NCBI RefSeq assembly: GCF_026340675.1
Contig: NZ_JAPEOX010000006.1
Coordinates: 1-64,000, forward strand
Direction: 5' to 3'
DNA: 64,000 nucleotides
Origin: Streptomyces sp. NBC_01264
Lineage (GTDB): Bacteria > Actinomycetota > Actinomycetes > Streptomycetales > Streptomycetaceae
This document shows positions 18,083-27,502 of the stretch, piece after piece. A program made the translations under genes and the position numbers. Each line of letters starts with the position of its first letter. The first letter of the stretch is position 1. The notes below the pieces were generated by a model that was not told the origin of the DNA, did no database searches, and saw only the letters and a program-made list of their open reading frames with translations.

Positions 18083-18953
18083 CACAGTCACGTTGTCGGC
18101 GGCATGATCGTCTGAAGGTACGTCAGGGTGTGTCGAGGCTTTGCGTGGCCCGTTGCTCAGGCCATGGCGGACATGCCGGCGGACCCGGTGATGTGGTTCC
18201 AGATGGTGAAGCGGACGGTCATTTCGAAGCGGTGGCGCTTGGCGCTCATCAAGTGCCGGTGGGGCCAGAATTGGGTGAGATCCCGGTGAACGCGGACAGG
18301 AACCGCTGCGCGGAGCCGGGGCTGCGGAGGCCTTTCATTGCGCGTCCGCGCTGCCTTGTTGGCTGGTGGGAGTTCTCCGCCCGGTTGTTGATCCCCTTGT
18401 GCGCGCGGTGTTCTACCGAGGGCATCACCTCACGGTGCGCGGCCCCGTAGGAGGCGAGCTTGTCGGTGACGACCACACGCGGCACCGTCCCGGCGGCCTT
18501 CATCAGCCTGCGGAAGAAACGCCTGGCAGCAGCCTTGTCCCGCCGGTTCTGCACCAGGATGTCTAGGATGTTCCCGTCGGCATCGACCGCCCGCCAGAAG
18601 TACTTCTGCACCCCGTTGACCTTGATAAAGACCTCGTCGAGGTGCCACTTGTCGCCGGGCTCTGGGCGGCGCCGGCGCAGCGCGTTGGCGTAGGCCTGGC
18701 CGAACGTGCGGCACCAGCGGCGGACCGTCTCGTAGGAGACAATCGCGCCGCGCTCGAGCATCATCTCCTCCACCTCGCGGAAGGAGAGCGGGAAGCGGAA
18801 GTACAGCCACACGCAGACACGCAGTGGGAGATGATCTCGGCCGGGTAGCGGTGGTTCCTGTACGAGGGCACCACAGACGACACGAGCGGTTCCCCTCCCC
18901 GGACGGAGAACCCCAAGATCATCCCAGACCCCCACCGACAACGTGACAAGGCC
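18083..18953 (-). pseudogene. IS6-family element, full length, two frameshifts
   Basis: Both termini are present (CAGTCACGTTGTCGGCGG at the left, CACCGACAACGTGACAAGGCC at the right). The transposase keeps KWHLDE, VVVTDK and NNRAENSH. Near 18815 an 8-bp tandem duplication (CTGCGTGT twice) shifts the N-terminal frame. Near 18272 a one-base deletion shifts the last ~40 codons. Non-functional. Confidence 0.85.
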
Positions 18954-19068
18954 CCATCGAGTAAGCAATCAAGCAGTTTCTACTCAATAGCTACGTCGCT
19001 TCCCCACCCTCAAGTCCTTATCAGATCACGACTCCACACTAAATGAGGGGAAGGCCATACCGAACCAA

Positions 19069-19187
19069 CAGGGCCCCTCGGGCGCTGGTGTGATGAGTGA
19101 AGTCAGCACTCCAGCGACCAGGGGCCCTGCCACGTCACCTTCGGCCTGCCTGACCCCGCGCAGTCATCCCATCAGAGCCGGGATGAC
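19069..19187. repeat. Nested inverted repeats beside IS701-type element
   Basis: CAGGGCCCCT (19069-19078) pairs with AGGGGCCCTG (19120-19129), enclosing CGCTGG/CCAGCG (19083-19088, 19111-19116). A second perfect 8-bp hairpin (GTCATCCC/GGGATGAC, 19163-19187) follows. They may be a remnant of another IS end or a terminator pair. No coding sequence is evident between 18954 and 19198. Confidence 0.5.
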
Positions 19188-19198
19188 TAGGGTTCAGT

Positions 19199-20687
19199 CA
19201 CGGCAGCTGTAGTTCTGGTTCAGGGCTGATCGTGGCGGTGGTGTCGTTGCTGGTGGCGGGTGGTCGCGACGGCTTGGTGGTGGCGCCGCCAGGCGATCCA
19301 GTGCAGGACGTGGTCACGGTCGCGGGCTGGTGGGGGTAGCACAAGGGCCCGGAGGAGACGGATGAGCTCGGGGCAGGTCAGCGGGACGAGTCCGGGCGGC
19401 GGCTCGGAGTCTTCGTGGACGGCTGCGGTGGTGAGGGCGAGGACGGCGGCGGCGATCAGGGAGAACAGTGACCAGCGCATCCAGGAGTTCCAGCAGGTCA
19501 CCTGGCCCTGGTCGAGTCCGGTGAAGCCCTTGCCGAGCTGGAAGGCTTCCTCGATGCGCCACCTGCGGCAGATCACTTCCACCAGCGTGGCCAGCGAAAC
19601 GTCGCCGGGCGCCCAGCAGCGGAAGAAGGACACCTCACCGGTGTAGCGGTGCCGCCGCGCGACCAACACACTCGTCCCGGCCCCGGCCCCGGCCCCGGCC
19701 CCGTTCTCGTTCTCGTTCTCGTTCTGGTCGGGAGTGTCGTCGGGGCGGACGTCGAGCCAGGCCCAGTCGTACTCCCGGGTGCCCTTGGTGCCATGCCCGG
19801 TCTGCCGGCGCATCCACTGCCCGGGCCGCACCCTGTTGACCAGTTTGCGGGCCTCCCGCCGGTGGCCGGCCCCGTCGGTGACCTGGTACGAAGCCGGGAT
19901 ACCGACCACGTAGCCGAGATCCAGCGCGCGTATGCCCCGGCGCAGTTCGCGTCCGCAGTACACCTCGTCGCCCGCGAACCAGCGGGCCTCGATCCCCGTG
20001 GCGAGTGCGTCGGTGACCATGGCCAGTGCCTGCTGCGGTTTCGTCGCGAAGGTGACGTGCTCCGGCACCCCGGCCATCTGGCGGCGTTCCTCGTCCGCGG
20101 CCCAGTCCGCCGGGAGGTACAGGGCCCGGTCAAGGATCATCTTCGTGGTCGAGGTGACCGCCGCCAGGTGGACCGCCACCTGGCACAGACCCACACCGCC
20201 GATCGCCCCCGAGTACTGCCTGCCGGCCCCCACGCAGTCCGTGGACGACTTCGCATCGCCCGTCTCGTCCACCACCAGCACCACTTCCTGCCCGGCGAGT
20301 TCACCGGCAAGCAGACCGGCGATCTCCCTGCGGGCCAGATCGTGATCGAACCGGGCCCGGGACAGCAGATGCTGCAACCGGTGCGGCCCCGGATGTCCCA
20401 ACGCCTGCCCGAGAGTCCAGCAGTTCCGCGTGTCCACCTCGAGCAACAGCCCCGTGACCAGCTCCGCCGCCGTCGCCCGTGCCTCACGCCGCACGAAACA
20501 GCCCGCGACCACACTCATCGCCCTTCCGAAGGCCTCGCCCCACGCCTTCTCGGCTACCGTGGCCTCCACGGCCACCGCGTCTCGATACGTCGTCACAAAC
20601 GTTCATGATCACGGTAGCCATACCCATGCCTGCACCCACCCCAGCAAGTCCCTGAACAGCGACAACGACGGAACTACAGCTGCCGTG
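19199..20687 (-). mobile_element. IS701-family insertion sequence
   Basis: Perfect 17-bp inverted repeats (CACGGCAGCTGTAGTTC at 19199-19215 and its complement at 20671-20687) flank one long transposase gene. A CTAG tetranucleotide, the usual IS701 target, occurs just left of the element (19187-19190), but no matching copy is visible on the right. Confidence 0.85.
19220..20596 (-). CDS. IS701-family transposase
   Basis: 458 residues with the DDE pattern VVLVVDETGDAKSS, FAGDEVYCGRELRRGI and a C-terminal RRWRIEEAFQLGKGFTGLDQGQV. An unusual low-complexity insert, NENENENGAGAGAGAG (~residues 290-310), is encoded by two adjacent hexanucleotide repeats (CGTTCT- and CCCCGG-type at 19676-19725). It sits between conserved blocks and probably forms a flexible loop. 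Otherwise intact. Confidence 0.88.
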   Translation of the reverse strand: MTTYRDAVAVEATVAEKAWGEAFGRAMSVVAGCFVRREARATAAELVTGLLLEVDTRNCWTLGQALGHPGPHRLQHLLSRARFDHDLARREIAGLLAGELAGQEVVLVVDETGDAKSSTDCVGAGRQYSGAIGGVGLCQVAVHLAAVTSTTKMILDRALYLPADWAADEERRQMAGVPEHVTFATKPQQALAMVTDALATGIEARWFAGDEVYCGRELRRGIRALDLGYVVGIPASYQVTDGAGHRREARKLVNRVRPGQWMRRQTGHGTKGTREYDWAWLDVRPDDTPDQNENENENGAGAGAGAGTSVLVARRHRYTGEVSFFRCWAPGDVSLATLVEVICRRWRIEEAFQLGKGFTGLDQGQVTCWNSWMRWSLFSLIAAAVLALTTAAVHEDSEPPPGLVPLTCPELIRLLRALVLPPPARDRDHVLHWIAWRRHHQAVATTRHQQRHHRHDQP

Positions 20688-20793
20688 TCAGTGCTCAGGT
20701 GTCGGAACTTCGAGGTCACTCAAATCTCCACCCACACCGGCTCAGCCCGCCCATACAGGCGAAATGCCCCGGACGTGTCCTTTGTAGCATCCT

Positions 20794-21435
20794 TTAATTG
20801 CAGGATGCGGTGACGGTGGCCGTGCCGTTCGCGGGGCGGCCGGGAAGCTTGACCCAGCTGGACGTGGCGGCGAGTTCGGTGCATTCGTTGAACCGACCCT
20901 GCTTCACGGCCGCCGACATCAGGCGGCGGGCTTCGGCGAGAGCTGCCTGGGGGTTTCCGGCCGACCCGGTGAAGGTCTGTATCCCTACGCTGAGCTCGCC
21001 GATCCAGCCGTTGGTCACGCTGGCAACGACCCGTGCGGCAGAGGGATCCTGCGTGCTGCCGTAGCGCACTTCAGTACGGGGGACGCTCAGGTCGGGGGCG
21101 AAGACAGCGCTCCTCCAGTTGCGCACAGTGGGGCGTGCGACGTCACCGCCGAATATGAACGAGCCGGCCCTGGACTGCGTGTCCGGGTTGTAGAGGAAGT
21201 AGACGCCGCCAGGTTCCACCTGCGGGTCCTCGGAGACCTTGAGCATGTGGGTGATTCCGCCGAGCGTGTGTACCAGGGTCCATTCCAGGTTGACGAGCTC
21301 TGTTCCCTGGAGGGTGCTGGCGTACGAGGCAGACGCGGAGGAAGGAGCAGGAGCAGCGAAAGCAGCAGAAGCGCCTCCGCCTGCAATCACTGCAGCGGCT
21401 GCCACGGCTGTGATGGCACGATTCCTGAGTTTCAT
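20794..21435 (-). CDS. Secreted protein A of a three-member family
   Basis: A 213-residue protein with a signal peptide (MKLRNRAITAVAAAAVIAGG…, cleavage near AFA/27). The mature domain contains GGVYFLYNPDTQSRAGSF, FGGDVARPTVRNWRSAVF, RTEVRYGSTQDPSAARVVAS and VTNGW. This order of motifs is shared with the proteins at 22875 and 62825. A C-terminal extension ends in a Cys-containing segment (FNECTELAATSSWVKL…TASCN). Function unknown; probably a small extracellular beta-domain. It lies downstream of its paralogue on the same strand, with an IS3 inserted between them. ATG chosen for its GAGAG upstream and the signal peptide. Confidence 0.8.
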   Translation of the reverse strand: MKLRNRAITAVAAAAVIAGGGASAAFAAPAPSSASASYASTLQGTELVNLEWTLVHTLGGITHMLKVSEDPQVEPGGVYFLYNPDTQSRAGSFIFGGDVARPTVRNWRSAVFAPDLSVPRTEVRYGSTQDPSAARVVASVTNGWIGELSVGIQTFTGSAGNPQAALAEARRLMSAAVKQGRFNECTELAATSSWVKLPGRPANGTATVTASCN

Positions 21436-21623
21436 TTCATTCTCTCGGTGTGTGAGACGGGTACTTTTACTTCGCTGATGCCGTCGACCGGGCCGGAACG
21501 GAGCGTTCCTGACGGCCGCACGGCCGCCGGTCAGGAGTTCCTGGTGTGCAGGAGTGAGGTTCCCCCGGGATGCGGAGAGTGTTGACATCGGGTCAGATGG
21601 GACTCATGAGAGGACCAGTGGCC

Positions 21624-21932
21624 ATGGCTGCACCCCGGAAATACTCGCTCGAGTTGCGTGAGCGTGCGGTACGGATGTATCGCACCGCGGAGCCGAAGCC
21701 CCAGATCAAGAAGCTGGCTGTCGACTTCGGCGTGCATCCCGAGGCCCTGCGCGGGTGGATCCGCCAGGCGGAGGCGGATGCCGGCGAACGCGATGACCGG
21801 CTCACCACCGACGAACGCGCCGAGCTCGCGGCCCTGCGCAAGGAGAATGTCCAGCTCAAGCGGGCCAACGACGTACTGCGGACGGCCTCGGCGTTTTTCG
21901 CGGCGCAACTCGACCCGACCCGGCCCAGGTGA
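21624..21932 (+). CDS. IS3 transposase OrfA
   Basis: 102 residues: HTH_8-type DNA-binding domain (KYSLELRERAVRMYRTAEPKPQIKKLAVDFGVHPEALRGWIRQ) followed by a leucine-zipper-like coiled coil (ELAALRKENVQLKRANDVLRTASAFFAAQL). Its TGA overlaps the OrfB start. OrfA binds the inverted repeats and regulates transposition. Confidence 0.9.
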   Translation: MAAPRKYSLELRERAVRMYRTAEPKPQIKKLAVDFGVHPEALRGWIRQAEADAGERDDRLTTDERAELAALRKENVQLKRANDVLRTASAFFAAQLDPTRPR

Positions 21933-22846
21933 CGGCGCTCGTTGACGAGCACCCGTGCCTGGGAGTCGAGTGCGTACTTCGGGAACTGCACATCCCCTCC
22001 TCCACCTACTACCGCTGGCGCCGTGCAGAGGCCGAGCCGTGCGAGCGAAGGCGCCGTGACGTCGAGCTGACCGAGCGGATCAAAGAGATCCACGCGGATT
22101 CCGGCGGCAACTACGGCTCGCCGCGGGTACACGCCGTCCTCAAGCGTGAGGGTGTCCACGTGGGCCGCAAGCGGGTCGAGCGCCTGATGCGCGAGGCCGA
22201 CATCGCGGGGGTCAGCCCACGGCGCAAGGGCTTCACGCGCCGGGACCCGAAGGCCACCCTGGCCCCGGACCTGGTCAACAGGGACTTCACCGCACCGGCT
22301 CCGAACCGGTTGTGGGTCACCGACCTCACCATGATCTCCACCGGTGAGGGGCCTCTGTGGCTCTCGGCGATCCGCGACGCCTTCTCCCGCCGGGTGGTCG
22401 CCTGGGAGACTTCCGCCCGCGCGGACGCCGACCTGGTGCTGACCACCCTGGAGTACGCCCTCGCGTCCCGCGAGGTCGAGCCCGGCCAGCTGATTCATCA
22501 CGCGGACCACGGCTGTCAATACACGTCTATCAAGCTCACAACCCGGCTAATGAGAGCTGGAGTTGAAGCGTCCATGGGCTCGATCGGCGACTCATACGAT
22601 AACGCTCTCGCGGAGAACCTCTGGATGCTCATCAAAACCGAGGGCCTCCGTGGCCGGACCTTCACCACCCGGGCTGAGGCGAACCTCGCGCTCTTCGAGT
22701 ACATCGATGGCTTCTACAACTCCCGTCGCATCCAGGAACGGCTCGGCTTCCTCAGCCCGATCGAGTACGAAGAGAAGCACTACGCCAACCAGGCGACGGC
22801 CGAACCAGCGAACCTGAACACCCGTCAACCCCTCCTGACCAGCTAA
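21929..22846 (+). CDS. IS3 transposase OrfB (rve integrase)
   Basis: 305 residues. After an HTH_21 region (NYGSPRVHAVLKREGVHVGRKRVERLMREADIAG) comes the rve core with DDE residues in LWVTDLTMIST, IHHADHGCQYTS and SYDNALAENLWMLIKTE. The GTG start overlaps the OrfA stop (GTGA). An OrfAB fusion by frameshifting is usual for IS3, but no slippery site was examined in detail. Intact. Confidence 0.92.
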   Translation: MTALVDEHPCLGVECVLRELHIPSSTYYRWRRAEAEPCERRRRDVELTERIKEIHADSGGNYGSPRVHAVLKREGVHVGRKRVERLMREADIAGVSPRRKGFTRRDPKATLAPDLVNRDFTAPAPNRLWVTDLTMISTGEGPLWLSAIRDAFSRRVVAWETSARADADLVLTTLEYALASREVEPGQLIHHADHGCQYTSIKLTTRLMRAGVEASMGSIGDSYDNALAENLWMLIKTEGLRGRTFTTRAEANLALFEYIDGFYNSRRIQERLGFLSPIEYEEKHYANQATAEPANLNTRQPLLTS

Positions 22847-22874
22847 TCAGCAACTCCCGAACAACGGGGGAACC

Positions 22875-23321
22875 TCAGAGCTTGGTGACCGAGCCGACGA
22901 ACGTGGCGTTCCACGGGTCGTCGGAGTCGCCATGCATCACCTGGAAGAGGCGCATCCCGGATGGCACGGCGAAACGGACATCCTGCCAGTCCTGAACGCT
23001 CATCGACCCGTCCTGCATCGGCACGATGCGCCTGGTGAGGATGTCGAACACGAAGAACTCGCCGCCCTCGCACGCCTGCGGCGCGCCGGAGAGCGAATAG
23101 GAGGCAAACGCGTTCTTCTTCGGGGCATCCGTGCGGTAGTCGGCACGGATATTGGTCAGGGCGTAACCATCACCGGTCACCGATACGTTTCTCGACTGAA
23201 CAGCACACTGCTGCGGACCTTCGGAGTCCGCCAGCGCTGCCGTGGCGGTACCCATGCCGATCGCTCCGGCGGCCACAGCCGCAATCGCTGCACCGGTGAT
23301 TAACTTGCGAACTCTGAGCAC
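22875..23321 (-). CDS. Secreted protein C of the three-member family, 3' end clipped by IS3
   Basis: About 148 residues. Signal peptide cleaves after ALA (~31). The domain shows GGEFFVFDILTRRIVPMQDG, VQDWQDVRFAVP, LFQVMHGDSDDPWNATFVGSVT, parallel to proteins A and B. The stop TGA is supplied by the IS3 terminus. Joining the two flanks minus one GAG copy restores …SVTKLLHTRNS and the original stop at 21531, so only six residues were lost. I chose GTG at 23321 because AGAGAGG lies six bases upstream; TTG at 23327 would place the start too close. Confidence 0.78.
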   Translation of the reverse strand: MLRVRKLITGAAIAAVAAGAIGMGTATAALADSEGPQQCAVQSRNVSVTGDGYALTNIRADYRTDAPKKNAFASYSLSGAPQACEGGEFFVFDILTRRIVPMQDGSMSVQDWQDVRFAVPSGMRLFQVMHGDSDDPWNATFVGSVTKL

Positions 23322-23397
23322 GGTCAACCTCTCTTAGAAGTCGGGGGTCTTGCGGGACACGGGGGTGTGTCCTGCCATCCCGAAAACCATATGCCGA

Positions 23398-23424
23398 CAA
23401 CTGGCTTGGTAAATCCCCCAGTTG
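23398..23424 (-). promoter_or_regulatory. Inverted repeat upstream of protein C gene
   Basis: CAACTGG and CCAGTTG, separated by 13 bases, lie ~77 bp upstream of the protein C start. The position suits an operator. No adjacent regulator gene is present, and the surrounding ~330 bases to the next IS hold no other supported feature. Confidence 0.3.
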
Positions 23425-23647
23425 GACTCTCACACTGCGAAACCTGTGCATGGAAACAAGCCACCCCGGCAAGCCCGGGGAGGAACCACGGCGTCTCCAC
23501 ACCACAGCCGCGACACCTTCGGCAGACGCCCCTGAACGCTCCGCGCCGGGTCGCGCAGCCATCGCAGACGACACTGCCGAAGCAGGAGCCAGACACACGA
23601 GATGGCGAAGACAAGCCACAAGAAGGGCCTAGTGCTTGATCTCTAAG

Positions 23648-24502
23648 AAGTCATCTCATTTGGGCTTCGCGGTAGGCTGTCGGCCATGGTGGGGATCGTT
23701 GAACGGCTGGTGCCGGACGAGTTGTGGGAGCTGTTCCAGCGGGTGGTGCCGCAGGCGCCGTCGCGGCCGCAGGGCGGTGGTCGGCGCCGGCACGGCGACC
23801 GGGAGGTGCTTGCCGCGATCGTGTTCGTGGCGACGTCGGGTTGTACCTGGCAGCAGGTGCCTTCGGCATCGTTCGGGCCGTCGGGGGCGACAGCTCACCG
23901 GCGGTTCACCGAGTGGAGCAAAGCGCGGGTGTGGGCCAAGCTCCACCGCCTGGTCCTCGACGAACTGGGCGCCCGCGGCGAGTTGGACTGGTCTCGCTGC
24001 GCGATCGACTCCGTGAACATGCGGGCCCTGAAAAAGGGGACCTGACAGGTCCGAATCCTGTCGACTGGGGCAAGTTCGGGTCGAAGATCCACTTGATCAC
24101 CGAGCGGACCGGTCTGCCCCTGTCCGTCGGCATCTCGGGCGCCAACCTGCACGATAGCCAGGCCCTTGAGCCCCTTGTCCGTGGCATACCGCCCATCCGC
24201 TCACGCCGCGGACGCCGACGGCGCCGACCCGGCAAGCTCCACGCGGACAAGGCCTACGACTACGCCCACCTGCGGCGATGGTTACGTGAACGCGGAATCA
24301 GGCACCGCATTGCCCGCCGAGGCGTTGAATCCTCGCAGCGGCTGGGCCGCCACCGCTGGACCGTCGAGCGCACCATGGCCTGGCTCTCCGGCTGCCGCCG
24401 CCTACACCGCCGCTACGAACGCAAAGCCGAGCATTTCCTTGCCTTCGCCAGCATCGCCTGCACTCTCATCTGCTACCGCCGGCTCACCAAATGAGATGAC
24501 GT
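23648..24502 (+). mobile_element. IS5-family (IS427-type) insertion sequence
   Basis: Perfect 14-bp inverted repeats (GTCATCTCATTTGG at 23650-23663 and its complement at 24487-24500) bracket a two-frame transposase. A truncated relative lies at 49685-50172 in the opposite orientation. Confidence 0.88.
23686..24494 (+). CDS. IS5-family transposase (two frames)
   Basis: Frame 1 has the DUF4096-type N-terminus (MVGIVERLVPDELWELFQRVVP) and the first Asp (CAIDSVNMRA). It ends after the tract AAAAAGGGG. Frame 2 continues with DLTGPNPVDWGKFGSKIHLITER, LHADKAYDYAHLRRW and RRWTVERTMAWLSG-type Glu motif. The A/G run is the expected -1 slippage site. Confidence 0.87.
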
Positions 24503-24505
24503 CTC

Positions 24506-26129
24506 AGCTTGAGTTTTATCCTGTTCGGCGGGGTTTGGTGCCGACCTTGTGGTGGGCGGGTCGCTGGTAGGGCTGGCCTGTGACGAGGACTCTTCCCACG
24601 TTGTGGCGTGCTGCGGGGTGCCGGTTCTTCGATCCGGGTGGCCGTCCGGGGCCGGGGCGGGCGGGTTTGGGTGCACCGGCTGGTGAACCAGTGGCGGTTC
24701 GGATGTTCCTGAACCCGCGTCGGACCCGGGCGGGGGTGAGTCGTTCGGGTGGGGTCGGCTTCTCCCAGGGATGCCGGAGGTCCTGTGCGAGCGGCCGGGC
24801 GAGATTGAGCTGGGTGTGGGCGGCAGCCAGGAGCCATGTCCACCGGTCTGCGGCCTCGGGGCTGCGGAGCTTGGGGCGGGTCCAGCCCAGGGTCTGCTTC
24901 CAGAAGCGGAATGTGTGCTCGACGTCGAACCTTCGCAGGAAGGCCTGCCAGCAGCGGTCGACGTCAGCCGCGGTGGCGCCGGTCCTGGACCACCACAGCC
25001 ACACCGGCTTCGGGTCTCCGCCCGAGGGCAGGTGCCCGACCTTCAGGCGGATGACGGTGCCCTCGATGACGGGCAGCTCGGCAGAATGGTCGATCCAGGC
25101 CGCCCGGCGGGTCAGCCGAGGATGGAGCCGGTCCCACGCTTGCGCGGTCGCTTTCCCGTAGCGGCGGGTGTCGGTGACGGTGACCGCCTGCTCGCCGCCC
25201 CAGGTGTCCGGCCGGCCGAAGACGAACTCGCCTCCGTGCCTGGGCGGGCGTCCGCCGGCGGGGTGGTCCCGGTGGAATTCCTCGCGGGAGGGCGCCGGCC
25301 GGCGCATCACCCGGTCCGATCGCGTCCGGCCCAGGATCTCGAGGGGCAGGTCGGCCAGCAGGTGGGCCAGGCGCGGAGCGTCATAGCCCGCGTCGACCAC
25401 GATCATGATGTCGGGATCGCCCTCCCGCCACTGGCCCGCTTCGACGAGGCGATCGACGACCTCTCTGATCTGGGCGGTGGTAACCGCGGCGACGTCGGCG
25501 CCCGGCTCGATCCGGATCGCGTCCAGCACGGCGGTCCACGAGGTCCGGCCCGTCTCCAGAGCGGCCACGATCTGGTAGGGCCAGCCCGGGATCATCAGAT
25601 GCTTGTTGTCGCCGTACCCGTAGGTATGGCAAAAGCACCGCTCAGGGGCGGTGTCCGCATCCGGCCGCAACCACGGCGAGACATCGACGGCCAGGACCAG
25701 ACGGCCGTCGGCCGCCTTCGGCAGCGGGACAGAGACCAGGGCCCTCCGTAGCCGGCCCACATCCAGTCGCCCATGATTCAGCCCGGCATACAGGGCTCCA
25801 TGGCCACGCCGGTGCTCCGGCGCAAGTGCCAGACCGACCAGCGTCTTCACCGGACCGTCCGCACACAGCACCGCGTCGGTCAACTCGAACAGTGCGTCGC
25901 CACGGGCCGTCATCGACGCGTACAACTCCGTCCGGAAGCGTGACAACACCCCGAACGGCTCCCGCTGGACATCGTGATACAGCAGACTCACCCCTACGGC
26001 CTTCGGCTGATTTCGTGCCTCTGTGACGGAGCACAGGATCAGACGAAGGCCGCCCTGCCGTACGGGAGTTACCACCACGAGTGGTCGAGTTCGAAGAACG
26101 ATTCGACCCTCGAGGATAAAACTCAAGCT
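24506..26129 (-). mobile_element. Insertion sequence with NF041680-type transposase
   Basis: Perfect 17-bp inverted repeats AGCTTGAGTTTTATCCT (24506-24522) and the complement at 26113-26129 delimit 1.62 kb. It abuts the IS5 element on the left and an IS5 fragment on the right, with no unique DNA between. Confidence 0.85.
24516..25991 (-). CDS. Putative transposase (NF041680-like)
   Basis: About 491 residues. Blocks typical of this Streptomyces transposase group: FRTELYASMTARGDALFELTDAVLCADGP, HRRGHGALYAGLNHGRLD, LVLAVDVSPWLRPDA, IMIVVDAGYDAPRLAHLLADLP and FDVEHTFRFWKQTLGWTRPKLRSPEAADRW. The Asp/Asp/Glu spacing fits a DDE nuclease. The GTG at 25991 is preferred because the longer frame runs through the terminal repeat. 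The C-terminus is basic (GRPPGSKNRHP…). Confidence 0.82.
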   Translation of the reverse strand: MSLLYHDVQREPFGVLSRFRTELYASMTARGDALFELTDAVLCADGPVKTLVGLALAPEHRRGHGALYAGLNHGRLDVGRLRRALVSVPLPKAADGRLVLAVDVSPWLRPDADTAPERCFCHTYGYGDNKHLMIPGWPYQIVAALETGRTSWTAVLDAIRIEPGADVAAVTTAQIREVVDRLVEAGQWREGDPDIMIVVDAGYDAPRLAHLLADLPLEILGRTRSDRVMRRPAPSREEFHRDHPAGGRPPRHGGEFVFGRPDTWGGEQAVTVTDTRRYGKATAQAWDRLHPRLTRRAAWIDHSAELPVIEGTVIRLKVGHLPSGGDPKPVWLWWSRTGATAADVDRCWQAFLRRFDVEHTFRFWKQTLGWTRPKLRSPEAADRWTWLLAAAHTQLNLARPLAQDLRHPWEKPTPPERLTPARVRRGFRNIRTATGSPAGAPKPARPGPGRPPGSKNRHPAARHNVGRVLVTGQPYQRPAHHKVGTKPRRTG

Positions 26130-26250
26130 AAGAGCTTGTAAAACGATCATGATTCGGGCTTGTTTGAGGCGTCGCCAGCAGATGAGGCTGAAAGTCAGGG
26201 AGGCGAATGCGGCGTGGAGTTCGGTGCGGCGTTCCCAGCGGCAGGGCGGC
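26130..26250 (-). pseudogene. IS5-family transposase, C-terminal fragment
   Basis: The terminus AGAGCTTGTAAAACGATC is followed on the reverse strand by …RWERRTELHAAFASLTFSLICWRRLKQA. This is the same C-terminus and end as the complete element at 56774-57672. The remainder is missing, and IS630 sequence starts soon after. Confidence 0.8.
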
Positions 26251-26299
26251 TGCAGGTTCCGGGGTGGTGGGGATTGGGGTCATGTCCCCTGGAGTGGTG

Positions 26300-27342
26300 T
26301 ACTGATCTTTATGGCTTTGCTTGACCATCTGTCGGTTCGGGCATACGGGCGGCATGGGGACTTGAAATGCCGTGCGTTCGGGGCTGGTTGAGCGGGAGGC
26401 GCGGCGGATGCGGGCCGCCGGTCTGTTCGAACAGGGTGTGAGGCAGGTGGAGGTCGCCCGGTTGCTGGGGGGTGTCCCGAAAGACGGTCGGCCAGCGGCA
26501 TACGGCGTGGCGGGAGGGCGGTCCTGAGGCGCTGGTGGCGCGGTCGGGCCGAACTCACTTCCATCTGACGGAGTAGCAGGAGCATGAGTTGCTGTGCCTG
26601 CTGCGGCTGGGGGCGTCGGCGCATGGCTGGGAGGGCCAGGGCTGGACGCTGTCGCGGATCGCGTGGGTGATCGAGGAGAGGTTCGGGGTGCGGTTCTCGG
26701 TGCCGGGTGTGTGGTACCTCATGGACCGTCTGGGCTGGTCGTGGCAGGTGCCGAAGACGCAGGCCCTCCAGAGGGACGAGGAGGCGATCGCCGCATGGCG
26801 CACGAGGACGTGGCCGGCGGTATCCCATCCGCGCAGGCCGTGACCGAGGGACGCTGGATCGTCTTCGAGGACGAGTCAGGGGCGGCGCTCATCGGGGTCG
26901 TGCGGCGTACCTGGGGGCAGCGGGGCGTCACCCCGGTGATCAAGTTGAACGGGTCGCGCGGGGACCGGGAGAACATAGTGGCGTGCGTGGCCTGCCGGCC
27001 CGGATCCGAACCGCGGCTGTTCGTGTGGCACAAGAGCGGCGAGGGTACATCAGGAAGCACTTCCCGCTCCTGCTGACCATGCTGCACGCCCGCCTCGGCG
27101 AGCCCGTCACACTCGTATGGGACAACTACTCCAGCCACACCAGCGCCGAGGTACGTGAGTGGGCTGCGGGGCAGGAGCGCTGGCCCAGGATTGTCCAGTT
27201 GCCCCCCTACGCGCCCGAGTTGAATCCCGTGGAACACATGTGGAAGATCGTCAAGGACCTCCTCGCGAACCGCGCATTCCGTTCGATCCGGGAGCTGGCA
27301 GACGCCGCCGACGCCGCGCTCAGCTACGGCAGCTGTAGATAG
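26300..27342 (+). pseudogene. IS630-family element, multiply frameshifted
   Basis: Pieces of one transposase lie in order in three frames. The HTH is REARRMRAAGLFEQGVRQVEVARLLG, then a shift, then HFHLTE followed by TAG. The middle domain is LLCLLRLGASAHGWEGQGWTLSRIAWVIEERFGVRFSVPGVWYLMDRLGWSWQVPK. The DDE region is VFEDESGAALIG…, a shift near 27040, then VTLVWDNYSSHTS and PPYAPELNPVEHMWK. Two other truncated copies of this family lie at 32410 and 35828. Confidence 0.85.
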
Positions 27343-27502
27343 CAGCTGGCGTGGTTTCTGATCATGGTGTGGTGTCGGAGTGGGCGTGCCATCGCCGGTG
27401 GCAGAGGCGGGCTAAGGGCTGTCCCGTAATGATCAAGGGAAAGTGCGGCTCCGCCCTCTGGCTAGTTGACACCTGGGGCTCCGGGAGCGGTTGAATGCAG
27501 TG

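Larger units (their letters stand above)
21555..22877 (+). mobile_element. IS3-family insertion sequence, copy 1
   Basis: 1,323 bp with terminal TGAGGTTCCCCCG inverted repeats and a GAG target duplication (21552-21554, 22878-22880). It is an inverted duplicate of the element at 41006-42328: all translated frames are identical. Confidence 0.93.
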
